Shown: positions 1-22,298 of the stretch, in pieces | Layout of the letters: every line of letters begins with the position of its first letter | How positions within the stretch are numbered: position 1 is the first letter of the stretch | Source: Whitmania pigra | Taxonomy: Eukaryota > Annelida > Clitellata > Hirudinida > Haemopidae | Length of the DNA: 64,000 bases | Direction: 5' to 3' | Assembly (NCBI GenBank): GCA_021613335.1 | Contig: JAJTWR010000314.1 | Span: forward strand, 1,539,001 to 1,603,000 | Notes under the pieces: generated by a model | The model's input: only the letters and a program-made list of their open reading frames with translations | Told to the model about the DNA's origin: nothing | Database searches by the model: none | Translations under genes and position numbers: made by a program

Positions 1-518
1 AATTCATAACTTTGTCATGGAAAAATTTTGTCCGCTTCTGAGTAATTGCTTGCAAGAAATCGACGGCTGAAACCACATTCTCAAAAGATTTAAATTGCGC
101 AATTTGCCTTTTCATTGTCTGTTGTTTTCATGTTTCCAAAGAAAGGCTGTTTGTTACCAGCGAATGTTTTTCGAAACATTTCGACCGAAACTTGTGTTCC
201 AGATGCACAAGGGACAGATGTTTTGGGACTTTTAAAAGTAACAAATAAACATTTTCTTACACAAACTTAAGTTGAATGACACGAGGTGTGTGTGTGTCAT
301 AAATTTGCCACAAGGAGGCAAATTTCTGTTTTTTTGTTTTTCTTTTTTGATGGGTGAACAGAAGGTAATTTAGTGGTACATGCAATAAAAACTTGCTATC
401 GTAATTCCTCCAATGTTACAGTAATGACAGCGATGATATTAATTTTAATTACTACTTAATTACAACCACTGGCTGTTTACACTGAGAAAGATAACACTTG
501 ATTAAAACCCATTTCCAG
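1..518. other. Intron of the ABCC-like gene (5' part lies outside the window)
   Basis: No supportable exon is seen here. The stretch is AT-rich and ends in a pyrimidine-rich acceptor (atttccag) at 518. The next exon opens in mid-protein, so this is read as intron of the ABCC-like gene, which starts upstream of the window. Confidence 0.6.
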
Positions 519-7135
<6,617 letters not shown>

Positions 7136-7945
7136 GCACACTGAGAACTCGATGCATCCTCACAGCAAATAATTCCTTTAGGTTTAATAAACTGACTCTG
7201 CTGGATATATTTCCATATTAGGAGCGTGATAACATTGATGTTCGTGTCTTTGTGATTTAGAAAATAAACTGTTTTTAGCAATAACTAACGACCTTGTTCG
7301 TGTGTGTATGTATGTGTAAACTTGTATCGGAATTTACCGCTTTGTGTTGTGAAAAATGTTACTTTGACATACGTACTGACCTCACAATGATTTATATTTG
7401 CATTTTATTACATGCTTTTAGCAATAACATCGACATCATAACACGCACAGTTAAGTATATACCTGCTATAGACACTTTGGGCAATTTCTCTCGTTCCTAT
7501 ATTTTAAGCAGATGTGCCATCATTATACAGTGTTATACTCCATCTCATTTAAATTATTTTTTGTGAAAATGAGCTCTCAGCACAACAGTAAACATGCTAG
7601 TTTAACTTGAATTTTGGTTGCAATGTCGTATCATGTCAAGCCATTCCTTTATGGATGGTTTATTGCATTTCCATTTTTATGACATCCGACCGTTAGATGT
7701 TCGTGTTTTTTTGTGTTTTAGAAAGTAAAAAGTAAACACCATTGGCATCAACAGTAACATTCGTCTTTATGTGACTGGGACACTCACTTCCCCAAAACAA
7801 ATGCAATAACAACAGGTCAACATTTGCACAATTAAAACATCAAAAACACTTAAAATCAATTCAACTAATGCAACTCCCAAAAGCGTCACTAGGTCACGTC
7901 GGATGCGTTCAATAGAAATCCCCTTCCGTCGGGCGACCACTCGAG
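7136..7945. other. Convergent 3' regions of ABCC-like gene and RPN1
   Basis: No coding exon is supported. The region should hold the 3' UTRs of both convergent genes. A motif reading roughly GATGTTCGTGTxTTTxTG followed by TTTAGAAAxTAAA occurs twice, at about 7238-7267 and 7696-7731, which looks like an old local duplication. Confidence 0.6.
7186..7191 (+). promoter_or_regulatory. Candidate polyadenylation signal of the ABCC-like gene
   Basis: AATAAA lies 51 bases after the TGA stop. A second AATAAA-containing stretch follows near 7261. Inferred from the hexamer and its position only. Confidence 0.5.
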
Positions 7946-10900
7946 TTACATCGAGGAGAGAATGGTGTCCATCTTGTTGCAGATGTCATCCTTCCTGGAG
8001 CGAACGTTGGCGTCGTGATCGAGGTATGCCTGCTTGACCATGCGACCTCCCACCAGCCTCTCGGCACTTGAGACCATCAGAGCAATCTGGTCCTTGACCT
8101 GGCCATCCAGACGCTGCAGCTCTTGTACCTGATGTTGAGAAAAATGAGATAATCATTTAATTAGTTTATTTACTTATTTGTTAATTAATTAATGAGGATA
8201 AGCATTGCACCCTTATAACACTTAAATCAAGCAGGAAGCTTTCTACAAAAACTATTCTTAAAAAGGCCTATAAGCTCTAAGGACAATGCTTACTACAATA
8301 CTTAGACTAGAAGTTATCTATGACAAGTTATCTATCATGCTTATCTTAGCCAACAAGAGGCAAGAGGGAACGGGCAATCGAACCTTCTCTGCTGAGTCAG
8401 AACCCTCAGTCTTCAGCTTGAGGTGAAGTGCTGTCACCTGTTGGGTGAGTTGCTTGTGGTCAGCATCAATCCTCTTCTGGGCATTCTTGAATGCGGAGGC
8501 ATCCTTGCTCGACTTGAACTTGTTGATGGCATCCTCGTAGCTCTGGTAGAGGGCACTTCTTCTCTCGTGCAATTCCACAGTCTGCTTGACCAGACTTGCA
8601 AGCCTCAGTTTCAGATCACTAGCCTCATCCTGGGATAGTAGAAAAACAACTCCAACGTTAATTAATGCTTTTAAAACGTGTAGTCCACGATCCAAGTATT
8701 TACTATCTAGGTCAGTGCATGTTGAACAATAAGTATTGCATGTATATATCTTAATCCATAAAAGAGTAATGACATTTAACAGACGGCATAAAGCATAAAT
8801 CGTCTAATCATCTCACTGAAAGAAAGGGTGTTAAATAAAATCAGTCGTGATCAAGTGCAAGCATTGCTTTTGCTTACCTTGGTGATGGAAAAGTCAAGCC
8901 TGACATAGATGATGATGCTGATGAAGAGGAGGAAGAAGGCTGCAAAGACCAACAGAGGCTCTTGAATGAGAAGGAACTTCGAGAAGGTGTAGTGGAGCTG
9001 TTGAACGATGCCAATGATTTGTTAGTTGCCAATGGAGGCGATAATAATAATAAGATTCATTCTAATCGTGATAATTACTGCAATCTATTATTCTACAATA
9101 TCTATACATTTTGAATCACAAGTCTTGCTTTTTCTTTTCATAACTCGGTATATGTTTAGAGAATTCAACATCACGAAATGAAGTAACGTTATCCGTCATT
9201 GCTGAATAACTGTGTTATCTCAATAATGTGCTCATTTTTTCATGCTGACCTCAAAATCCTGAATATGCTGCTCCACAAGATTCTTCTTCGAGATGGTGAT
9301 AACGGGCCTTCCGACAGTATCCAGGTAGGTGGCATGGAGCGAATCAGCAGCCCTCTCAACATTATAGGGGGTCTTCAGCTTGATATCCCTGTAAATTGTA
9401 AATTTTAAATTCATGAACATAATACCAAGTGCACTTGCAAGAAAGAATCGTACACAATGATTGCTGAACAATGTAACTATTTAATATGATATCAGATAAC
9501 TAGTTATAAATGCTCTTACATCTATCTTCATTAAAATATATGAAGATAATGCGAATGAGCAGCGTTCGCCAAGTATCAAGAAATAAAACATAGTATAATA
9601 ACATACGTTAGTATATTGACAATATAATAGTATATTGACAATAACAGCCATGCTTAGGCTTACTTGGATCCTTCTGGCAGGATGATCTTGACTACAATCT
9701 CATCGACAACTTGATCGTCAAAGATGTGATCCATAAACTTCATCACCAGAGCAAAGTTATCACCTACGTGATTTAAAACATCGTCTCGCTTAAAAGATTT
9801 TCTTTATAATAAAGTTTAAACTTAAAAAGTTAAAAAGGTTTAAGTCAGCCACGCAGGAGATATTGACGTTCATGCATAAACGAACAAATGCGAATAACAT
9901 TCAGCTACGACATTGTTATCACACAATTATTCATTACATCAAGCAGCAAGAAAAATGAGATCCCACAATCATGATACCAACTCAGCATTACATCAACAAT
10001 ATAAAAGAAATTCATAAGCTTCCAATTTATGAGCAATGAATCAATAAATTCCGCTGCCAATTTAATTCCTACCTTTGTTGTAAAGGTACTGGTAGCTGGG
10101 CACGTTGTATCCGATGTAGTGGCTCGTCTTCCAACCTCCAAACAGAGGGAACCTCGGTCTCAACTCGAGCTCAAGACCATCCTCCATCTCTCTGAGGCTG
10201 CTGGTGGAAATGTTTCCAATCTCATCCCTGTAGTACACGTCCTTTGCGGAGGCTGGGAGGAGGGTCTTTGAATGACATAAAAAGGACAACGTGAAACTTA
10301 TTTTAAAACCTTTTTGAGTTTAAATCTGGTAATCAATGGTTAGTAGACTCGAGATAGGAGACAATAACTGGAGTATCGTATGCCATAGAAAAAAGTTTAG
10401 GGAAATCACCTTGAAGGACCTGATGGACGATGAAGAATCATGGGCCCTCTGGTAGTCATACCTGGAGAACGACCCCTTCAATATAGCACCGGAGTGAATC
10501 ATTTCGAAAGTCTCTTCGACGGCAATGTTGCCCCAGTGAGAGACTTCGATGACACGAGTCATCCTGGTGACTGTCAGGAATGGGCTATTGTTCTCATAGT
10601 GTACCATCAGTTGGAACTAGATTTTTGAAAAAATCAAGTAATACCATGTGTTAAATAAGCTCCAATCTAAATTGTGAAATAAACGCCAGCAAAACATCAC
10701 TAACACCACTTACATCAACAAAATCATTAATATTACCAACGTAATATAACTGATATCCTAAAAATCCTCCGAATCATCTCAGTTATGCAAAGGACTATAA
10801 TCTAATAATATCCCAAAATTCGAAAATCCTAAATGTAAACTCACAAGTTAAAAAAAAACAAACAATGACACAAACCTCTTTCAAGGGTTCCACGTTCTCG

Positions 10901-11626
10901 AAAGGTCCATAGGTAATAACCTTGTCAGAGACAGAGAAAGGTTTCTGCTTAGTGTAGGAATCGATATTGGCAGATGAGCAAATAACAAGAGCAGTTTGTG
11001 ACTTTGTCATGTAGGGGCTAAAGAAGTAGAGATTTCCAATGAACTTGACAAACTGCTTCTCAGACTGGAGGATGTGAGAAGGATATGGTTGAAGAGTGTG
11101 AGTGTACACTCCTTCCACCTCAATGGTCAGTTCTGAATTAGGCTCAACTTGTTTGTTCAGATGAAGCAGGTAAAAAACAAGGTCACTAGATGGACAGAAA
11201 AGTTGTTTTCAGATATTTCCTAGAATGCCACATAATGCGTTTTAGTTTAACAACTCACCCCTGTTTGTCAACTTTAGTCTCTGTTACCTTGATTTTCTCC
11301 AATTCATCCTTACCTCTGACAACCTGAAGCACAGTTTTGATTAAGCATACGTCCAGCAAAATTTAATAAACACCTCTAATGATACTTACTGATGCTCCAA
11401 TGTAAGACAGTTTAGATGCCAGTTGCGGCTCCAGTGAAAATAGGTAAGAATTGACAGATGATTTGCCATTGTTGGCGAAAGTAATTAATGTGTTGATGCG
11501 GAGCAAATGAGTTGAAATGTCCACCTTGCGTATCACATTGGTGTTAACCAAATCAGGGTTAACAGAAACACTTGCTGCATCCAAGATAACTGCAGCCAAC
11601 AACAAAGCTAAACCGGACACCCGCAT
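7946..11626 (-). CDS. RPN1: Ribophorin I, oligosaccharyltransferase subunit 1
   Basis: RPN1 is a core subunit of the ER oligosaccharyltransferase, which moves the dolichol-linked glycan onto Asn-X-Ser/Thr sites of nascent proteins. Ten exons (high to low): 11390-11626, 11259-11323, 10876-11185, 10410-10616, 10073-10265, 9664-9763, 9250-9388, 8878-8997, 8384-8629, 7946-8128. They sum to 1800 nt, or 599 aa, matching the family's roughly 600 aa. The chosen start ([15 protein letters not shown]) gives a clean signal peptide. An in-frame ATG nine codons upstream (11653) is possible. The lumenal ribophorin domain includes the conserved stretch around FSRYDYQR and SHWGNI. One membrane helix ([18 protein letters not shown]) sits in the 8878-8997 exon. 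A coiled-coil-like cytosolic tail follows. The gene is divergent from the receptor kinase gene, with 455 bp between start codons. Confidence 0.95.
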
Positions 11627-12081
11627 CGTACCTATCTGAGAACCTGTATTCAATTTTCGTTAAGGTCCCGACCGGAAAAACGTGGCGGCGATGTACACTG
11701 CGACAGTCCACATCACCATTTCAACAAAGTTAATTTAATTTAAAATTTTGTTTTAATAATTGCACCAAAAATAATGTTATTAAAAATTTGTGCTTACAAA
11801 AATTAGTATGTACTTTATATTGCTTAGAAAGGTTTACTTTGAAATTTTCAATTTAATATCTAATCAAATTAAGTAACGATGTACAACAATTCTCAAAATA
11901 TATTATACTGAAAACTCAAATATTAAACTTTTTGGTTAGGCACAGGTGAGATTTGAATACAAAACAAGGTGTTAAAACAAATGAATGCGCGAGAGCAGAC
12001 GGTGTAGAGGTTTTTCAGATGTATGTCTTAAATAGTCTGAATGTGTAACATTTGAAATGACAGGAATGCTAGCATTCGACT
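11627..12081. promoter_or_regulatory. Short divergent intergenic region between RPN1 and the receptor kinase gene
   Basis: Only 455 bp separates two start codons pointing away from each other, so the promoters must be close or shared. No TATA box or other clear element was recognised. Confidence 0.4.
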
Positions 12082-15000
12082 ATGAAAGAGTTACTTGTCG
12101 TAGCATCTTTGTATTTGTTCTCTATCCGTGGTAAATCACTGTTTTTGACTTATTTTGTAGTATTTTATTTAAATTGAGATGAAATGTTTCTATTTAAAGT
12201 TGATGGAATCTCATTGGACTTGCCAAAAGTTAAAGAAGTTACTGAAATGGATGATGTTTCTATTCCTTGCAATGTTACCGATTATAATGGGAACATGACA
12301 TTAATAAAATTTAACTGGATGAAATCAATAACAATTCTCCAATCTGGACAAATTCTAAGAATCCCAATAATTAGTTTTGATAAGTCTGGGATTTACACAT
12401 GTTATGCCACTATTGAAGGACAGACTTATAGCACATCAGTGAACATTCTAGTCTCATGTGAGATTCCAAGTTTCTTTAGGTTCAAAAAAGTATTCATTCA
12501 TCTTTCAAATTAATACAATTTTGTATTTCAAAACCAGATGCACCTCGGTGGATTGAGGGAGCACTCAGAAAATTTTCAGGAGCTGTTGGATCCAGTGCCA
12601 CTCTCAGTTGCACAGTTGATTCTTATCCATCTCCACTGTTCACCTGGATTGGCACAGATAATGTTTCGCTCATTTCCTCAAGCTCAAAGCACATCATCAA
12701 CAACGTTGCTCAAAGATCTGACTTAACGATAAACAGCTTGACTCAAAGTGATTATGGAAGTTATACTTGTGGAGCGGAAAACAAAGCTGGAAAGAGGATT
12801 TATAAACTTCAACTCTTAACACCAGGTCTGATAAGATTTATTTTTACTTATCATTATTATCATTAACAAGCCATTATTACTTGCAATTGTCTTCTTACAA
12901 TGGTTTTTTGTTAGAGGTCTCGATCATTGTTGTCGTATTTATCTTAGTGATCAAGGTTCGTCTTTATTATCAATGGCATCCATCACTATTACCATCTTTT
13001 TGATTACGTTCACTCAATAAGTATCCCATTTCTGCTGCAAGCGAATCACAGCATGTTTTTGTGTAATCACTTTGCATTGAAAAGCAAGTAATCTGAATTT
13101 AAAATGCCTTTTCAGGTAAACCAGATCCTCCTCAGACATGCGAGACGTTGGCACTCAAAAGTGATTCGGTTATGCTGATGTGCGTAGAAGGTTACAAAGG
13201 AGGAGTAGATCAACTCGACTATGTAATCAAGGTCATCTCATTAAATTCTGCTTTATTTTTATTTGTCGAACATTACACATCACCATCATCATCATTATCA
13301 TTATTATCATCATTATCATTATCACCATCATTATTATTATCATTATCATCATCATCATCATTACCATTATTATCATTATTACCATTATTACCATTATCAT
13401 CATTATCATCATCATCATCATTATCATTATCATCATTATCATTATCATCATCGTATGGAATCGTTGCATTTCATTTTTTAACCAGTTTAGTAATTCTCGA
13501 TATTATTGCCTATTGAGACCGTTTGCTACAAATACAACATACCTTATTAATGCAATTTTTCAATTTATTATAAATGACTAAGAAATTATATAAGTATAAT
13601 ATTAATTATATCGAATTAAAAAACGATCACCATCTCGCAAACACGACATTACCAACAGGTCTACACCACTGGAAATAATTTAGTCACCTCAAGTTTCATC
13701 AGCACTAGGATCAATTCCACTGCAATCTCCTTTGAGGTGAAAGGATTATCTCCAAAACATGAATATACTCTGGATATCATCACTTCTAATGGCTATGGAC
13801 AAAGTACCGAACCGTTTTCCTTGTACTTTACCACAGGTTATAAATTAATTATTACAGGTTATAAGTTAATCAGTTAGTTGATGTCTAATGAGTCGAATCA
13901 GCTTAGTTTTGTTTGGCTTCTTTGCAAATGGTTTGTCACAAAAAAAGCAAACACAAAATCGAAATCATCGTCCCAAGTGTTTTGTCTTATGCAATCCTAA
14001 TTTTAAACAAGTTATAAATTAAAATATTATAATTCAAAAATTAGAGAAGTCATAAATTAGTACTGTTGTGAACAGTTAACATCACCAACAATGGCACATT
14101 TATTACCAAACCACTGTAGCACAACCTGCAGCCATATAACATGTTTCTTATGCTACCATTAGCATCTTAAATTTCAGCACCGGGAGCAATGCTTCTGACA
14201 ACAGGCTCGTCTGACAACTCCAAAGTCGTGGCATTGGCAGTTTGCATTCCTCTGCTGTTTATTGCCATTGTGTTGGGTTCTCTTGTTGCCATGTACAAGT
14301 ATTATCTGAAGCAGAAGCATGCACCATCTGAATCAGAGGTAAATTGTGTCCTTGAGTACTAATTTGTGTTGACATTTTTGGCTATCAAGGGACTTTTCAT
14401 TTTCAGTTACTATTTTTATTTTTGTTGCACTTTAAGGAATGATTAAGATTAAAATCGATTTATTTTGTCATTTTGCCATTTTTGACCCAGAAGGATTTCT
14501 TCTTAAGCTTGCCAATAATTTAATTTCAGGTTCTCACTTTCCAACAAGTTCTGAGCAAATTTCCGACATCAAACAGAAACCATCATGGGCACGGTTCCAA
14601 GGAGTTGATTTTGGGTCCTTTCAATAGTGCTGCCACTAGTTCTACTGACAGCTCTCATATCAATCCTGCATTCGTCAGAGAAGAATCTGTTAACAAACCT
14701 CAACCCTCGCTGGCTGGATGCGGTGCTCTCGAACCTCTCAGAGTGATTCGTGCGCCCGCTCAGCTGAATTTCATTCCCGGGAAGTCGAGCACGACCGAGG
14801 AACGAGAAGACCGCCGACGTATAGATGCCAGGGCCTTGCCACCATCTATTTCGGACTCGTGGGAATTCCCAAGAAGTGAATTTTTTCTCAGGAAAAAATT
14901 GGGCGATGGCTCGTTTGGTGAAGTATGGGAGGCAAGGATTGAAATTGGTCAAAGTGGAGACGGAGGAAGGATTGTGGCTGTCAAGATGCTGCGAGGTTTG

Positions 15001-16886
15001 AATTTGGTGTCACCTGATGTTTTTAACTGATGATTTCATTAATCAAATTATTTAGAACTATTTTTCTATTGGATTATGATTTTTCATTTATCTAATCACT
15101 ACATTATGTTCAAGATACTTTAATATTTGAGGAAATGTCATCTCAAATTATCCTATTTTGAATGATGAGTCAACCATCAATTGTCCACATATAGTGGATA
15201 GCAATGTATTATTTTCTAAAATGATCAAATGAAATGATTTATTTAAAAAAAGATTATTCCTTCCTTCAGACAACTTCACAGACGACGAACAGCAAAGCAT
15301 GTTGGATGACATGAAGGTGATGAAATCCATTGGCTTCCACCCAAACATTATCCAGCTCGTTGGATGCTGTACCACCTCCTGTGAGAATATCACTTGCTAG
15401 CTCAAAAATAAACACCAATCACCAATCAGGATTGTGTTTTCAGACCCCTTGTGCATGATAACAGAATATGCCAGTCGGGGGACTTTACTGAACTTGTTGC
15501 GACAACAAAGGCTGTTTTCAGGCATCACACTTTCAACGAAGGATATCGAATCATTCACCCTTCAAATTGCTTCTGCGATGGAACATGCAACATCTTTAAA
15601 GGTTCTAGGCAAAGTATCATGCATTATCATTGTAACAAAATTATAAACATTTATAAAGTTTCCATTCCATAAGATGTTGTGATTTAGCATAAGGTTCTTC
15701 ACACTGTCAGCCTGTGATTTTCCAATGTGGCATAACTAAATGAACTACGAATTTTATTTTTTCTAAAATTATTTATTTTTTGTCTAATTTTCTTTATTTT
15801 TTTTTATTAATTAGCTTAAAAATTACATGAAAATAATGTCAATGCTATCAATCTATGGAATCGTATCCAATCATAATCACTCATCTTGAACTGGCCATCA
15901 ACTCATCCATCTCTACCTTTTCCATTAGCTTCTTCACAGAGATATGGCCTGTAGAAGTGTTCTCATGTCCAATGATCTGGTTTGCAAACTGGCAGATTTT
16001 GAAAAGGAGTTACATTTTCAAGACTCTGAAACTCTCCATAGAAAAAAGGTAGCAGAAAGTGATTTGAAAAGTTTGAATTTGAAGTCCTGAGGTACTGTTT
16101 GAACATCAAACTAGGAATCGTTATCATGATAACAAATTATTTATTGTACTACATTAATTACTTTATTTTACATATTGTTATTTATTTTTGATACTCAGAA
16201 TCACAAGATTGAAATAAGATGGCTCCCTCCAGAATCATTGTTTGTCATGGAGAAGTCAGTAAAGTCCAATATTTGGTCATTTGGAATCCTCATTTGGGAG
16301 TGTTTCACTCTTGGTTAGCCACACATTAGCTGAACAAATCAGTATCTTGATTTAATAATAATTATTTTCTAATATGTAATTGATAACTGATTAATTCCTT
16401 CTTGCCTACAGGTTCAACTCCATATCCAGGAATGAGCAACAAAGAAGTTGTTGACTTCATCCAGAGAGGGGGCAGAATGCCTAGGCCAAACTTCTGCTCT
16501 CAGGCAATGTTAGTTAAGCTTTGAACCCATATTATGACATTCATTTTGCTAATTTTTATTACAAATTGAAATTGCGAACCTAAAGGTAGCTTATTCCGAA
16601 AGGCTTATATTGCTCGTTAATAATTAACCACAATAGATTGCAATTGGTTACGACATTGCAATGCCGTATACACATCCATATGTCTGTGCATACTTTCCAC
16701 AGGTATGAGGTGGTACAAAACTGCTGGATATACTATCCCCACAAGAGAGCTTCATTCAGTGAATTGAGAAGAAAGATTCAAAGAATTTATGAGACCAGTC
16801 CAATTCAGGATATGGACTTTGCCACTGGTGAATATGATAGCAAGTCGTGGAATGCCAGTCCCCAGGATTTAGGAGACTTTGTATGA
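12082..16886 (+). CDS. Ig/FN3 receptor tyrosine kinase, FGFR-like, predicted pseudokinase
   Basis: Fourteen exons: 12082-12130, 12200-12457, 12538-12825, 13116-13231, 13659-13836, 14178-14338, 14530-14995, 15270-15380, 15444-15601, 15929-16048, 16199-16313, 16412-16508, 16703-16886, with one further boundary possible; the listed thirteen sum to 2301 nt (766 aa). Order: signal peptide (about 1-16), two Ig domains (paired Cys with YTCYA and YTCGA), an FN3-like domain (about 200-295), one membrane helix (VVALAVCIPLLFIAIVLGS, about 310-330) and a kinase domain (about 440-750). The glycine loop LGDGSFGEVWEA and the Lys of VAVKML are intact. The N-lobe resembles FGFRs (HPNIIQLVGCC, ITEYASRG). The catalytic loop reads HRDMACRS, with Ser replacing the invariant Asn. 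DFG is DFE. The activation segment is short, has no Tyr, and ends WLPPE rather than WMAPE. Catalysis is therefore doubtful. A ligand-binding or scaffold role is inferred. Confidence 0.88.
13276..13453. repeat. (ATC/ATT)n microsatellite in RTK intron
   Basis: About 180 bases of near-pure ATC and ATT triplets lie in the intron after the exon ending 13231. Open frames through it (poly-Ile, poly-His, poly-Met) are artefacts of the repeat. Confidence 0.95.
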
Positions 16887-17978
16887 CGGACATGAATCCA
16901 TGTATATATGTCGGACAGAATTTGTTATATATTATCTATTGTTAGAAAATTTTGTGTACCTGCATCCCTTCAGGGATATACCAACAATGCTCACTCGTTC
17001 CGATGTAGACAATTTCATTTAAGAAAAAATCTCAACTTTTGTTTTCATGCATGTGGTGGACAATATTGCAAGAGATGTTTACATTTTATATCATTTTTTA
17101 CTTGTTTAATGGTGCTGCAACTCATGGCCTATTTTGCATGCTGCGATTTGTTCCAATCTGCTCAATCTCAAATGGTTCGTCAGTGTGAAACACCAGCTTC
17201 ACATTCAATCACTCACCTGATGAGTGGGAAGATTGATTGATAACACCAAACCTGTGGTCAAACCATTATTATGACAAGCAATTCAATAATTAAACATTTT
17301 GCCCCGTTCAATGAGTATCAAATACAACGTCAGTGCTTTTAATTTTCGTTATTTTTGATGCAAAAAGTAAACATCCATTGGTCATGGAAGAAGCCAGTGC
17401 AAGCGAAAAGCATACAACCAACTCACGCATGCCACGTATGAACCCCATTTTCAGTAGCATTTAAATAACTTTAGCAGAGAGACACATGCCCACCATTTGC
17501 CAAGTCGGTGAATTGTAGGTTAAAGATCTATAAACTAAAAGTCTAAAACATGAAGAGGCAGGCATTCTACTGAAGTGCAACCATTTCCAGCATGCTAAAC
17601 AGAACAGCAGATGACACGATTCGTGCTGCATCGTCCTGATCGTATCTATCTACAGAGTCAAGTGCTGCGATTGGCTTCATTGAAGTCAGCTACGTTTCAG
17701 AAAATGAACCAAATATATATATCGGAGAAACGTGCTTTTCGATAATTTGGCATAAAAATATCTCTAAAGTGTCACACGCACTAAACCTCGTGGCCAAAAA
17801 AGACGGTGGCGGTTTTTACAGGAATTTTAAATCACAAGCGATGCTGAGACGGGGAATCGCGAGGAGTGGTAAGCTTTCTAAGGTCGAAGAATTTGTGCTC
17901 AGAATAATCATTAAGCAGGAAAGATGCCAATGCAGACTTCCTCTTCCTCAGGTCGAAAAGGTTCTGGGAACACAGAAA
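16887..17978. other. Convergent 3' regions of RTK and OXSR1
   Basis: Between the TGA of the receptor kinase and the TAA of OXSR1 no exon can be supported. Open frames of up to 110 codons lack splice context and recognisable domains, and are probably UTR. Confidence 0.6.
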
Positions 17979-21858
<3,880 letters not shown>

Positions 21859-22298
21859 GTTTCCTGAAAGTTGCTTGGACGAATGACTAAAAGCAGAGTA
21901 GAAATGCTAATCCCAGCGGTGTGACAGAAACTTAACAATTCAAATTGAAAATTTGTCACGGCAAACTAGAACAATATGCTGATGAAACTTTTAGGAGTTC
22001 TTTGCTGCATTGAACAATACGCCATGCGTAATCGAGTGATTATTATGGACTAATATATTCCTCTGGATTATTTTACTTGATATAACCATTTATAAATAAG
22101 AATAATTATAAATTCGTTAATTCTTGAGGTTCACATATTCTTTATTGATATAAACGAATTCCGAAAGGAGAAACTGCAAGACTTCGAGTTTAACGAACTT
22201 CTTATAAGATTATTTTTATTTTTCAATTTTTATTAATGCTAACATTTCATGAATTTTACAAATAGTAACATTGTATTCAAGAATGTTCTGGATTGTTT
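21859..22298. other. Intergenic region, OXSR1 promoter side / GNAI 3' side
   Basis: AT-rich, with no exon seen. It should contain the OXSR1 promoter and the 3' UTR of the upstream G-alpha gene. No motif was recognised with confidence. Confidence 0.5.

Noticed and set aside
13180..13581. Overlapping ORFs of poly-Ile, poly-His, poly-Met and poly-Leu/Ser on both strands
   Set aside because: They are translations of the (ATC/ATT)n microsatellite in an RTK intron.
16908..17240. 110-codon plus-strand ORF after the RTK stop
   Set aside because: It lies directly behind the stop, where the 3' UTR is expected. Composition is uninformative and no domain is seen.
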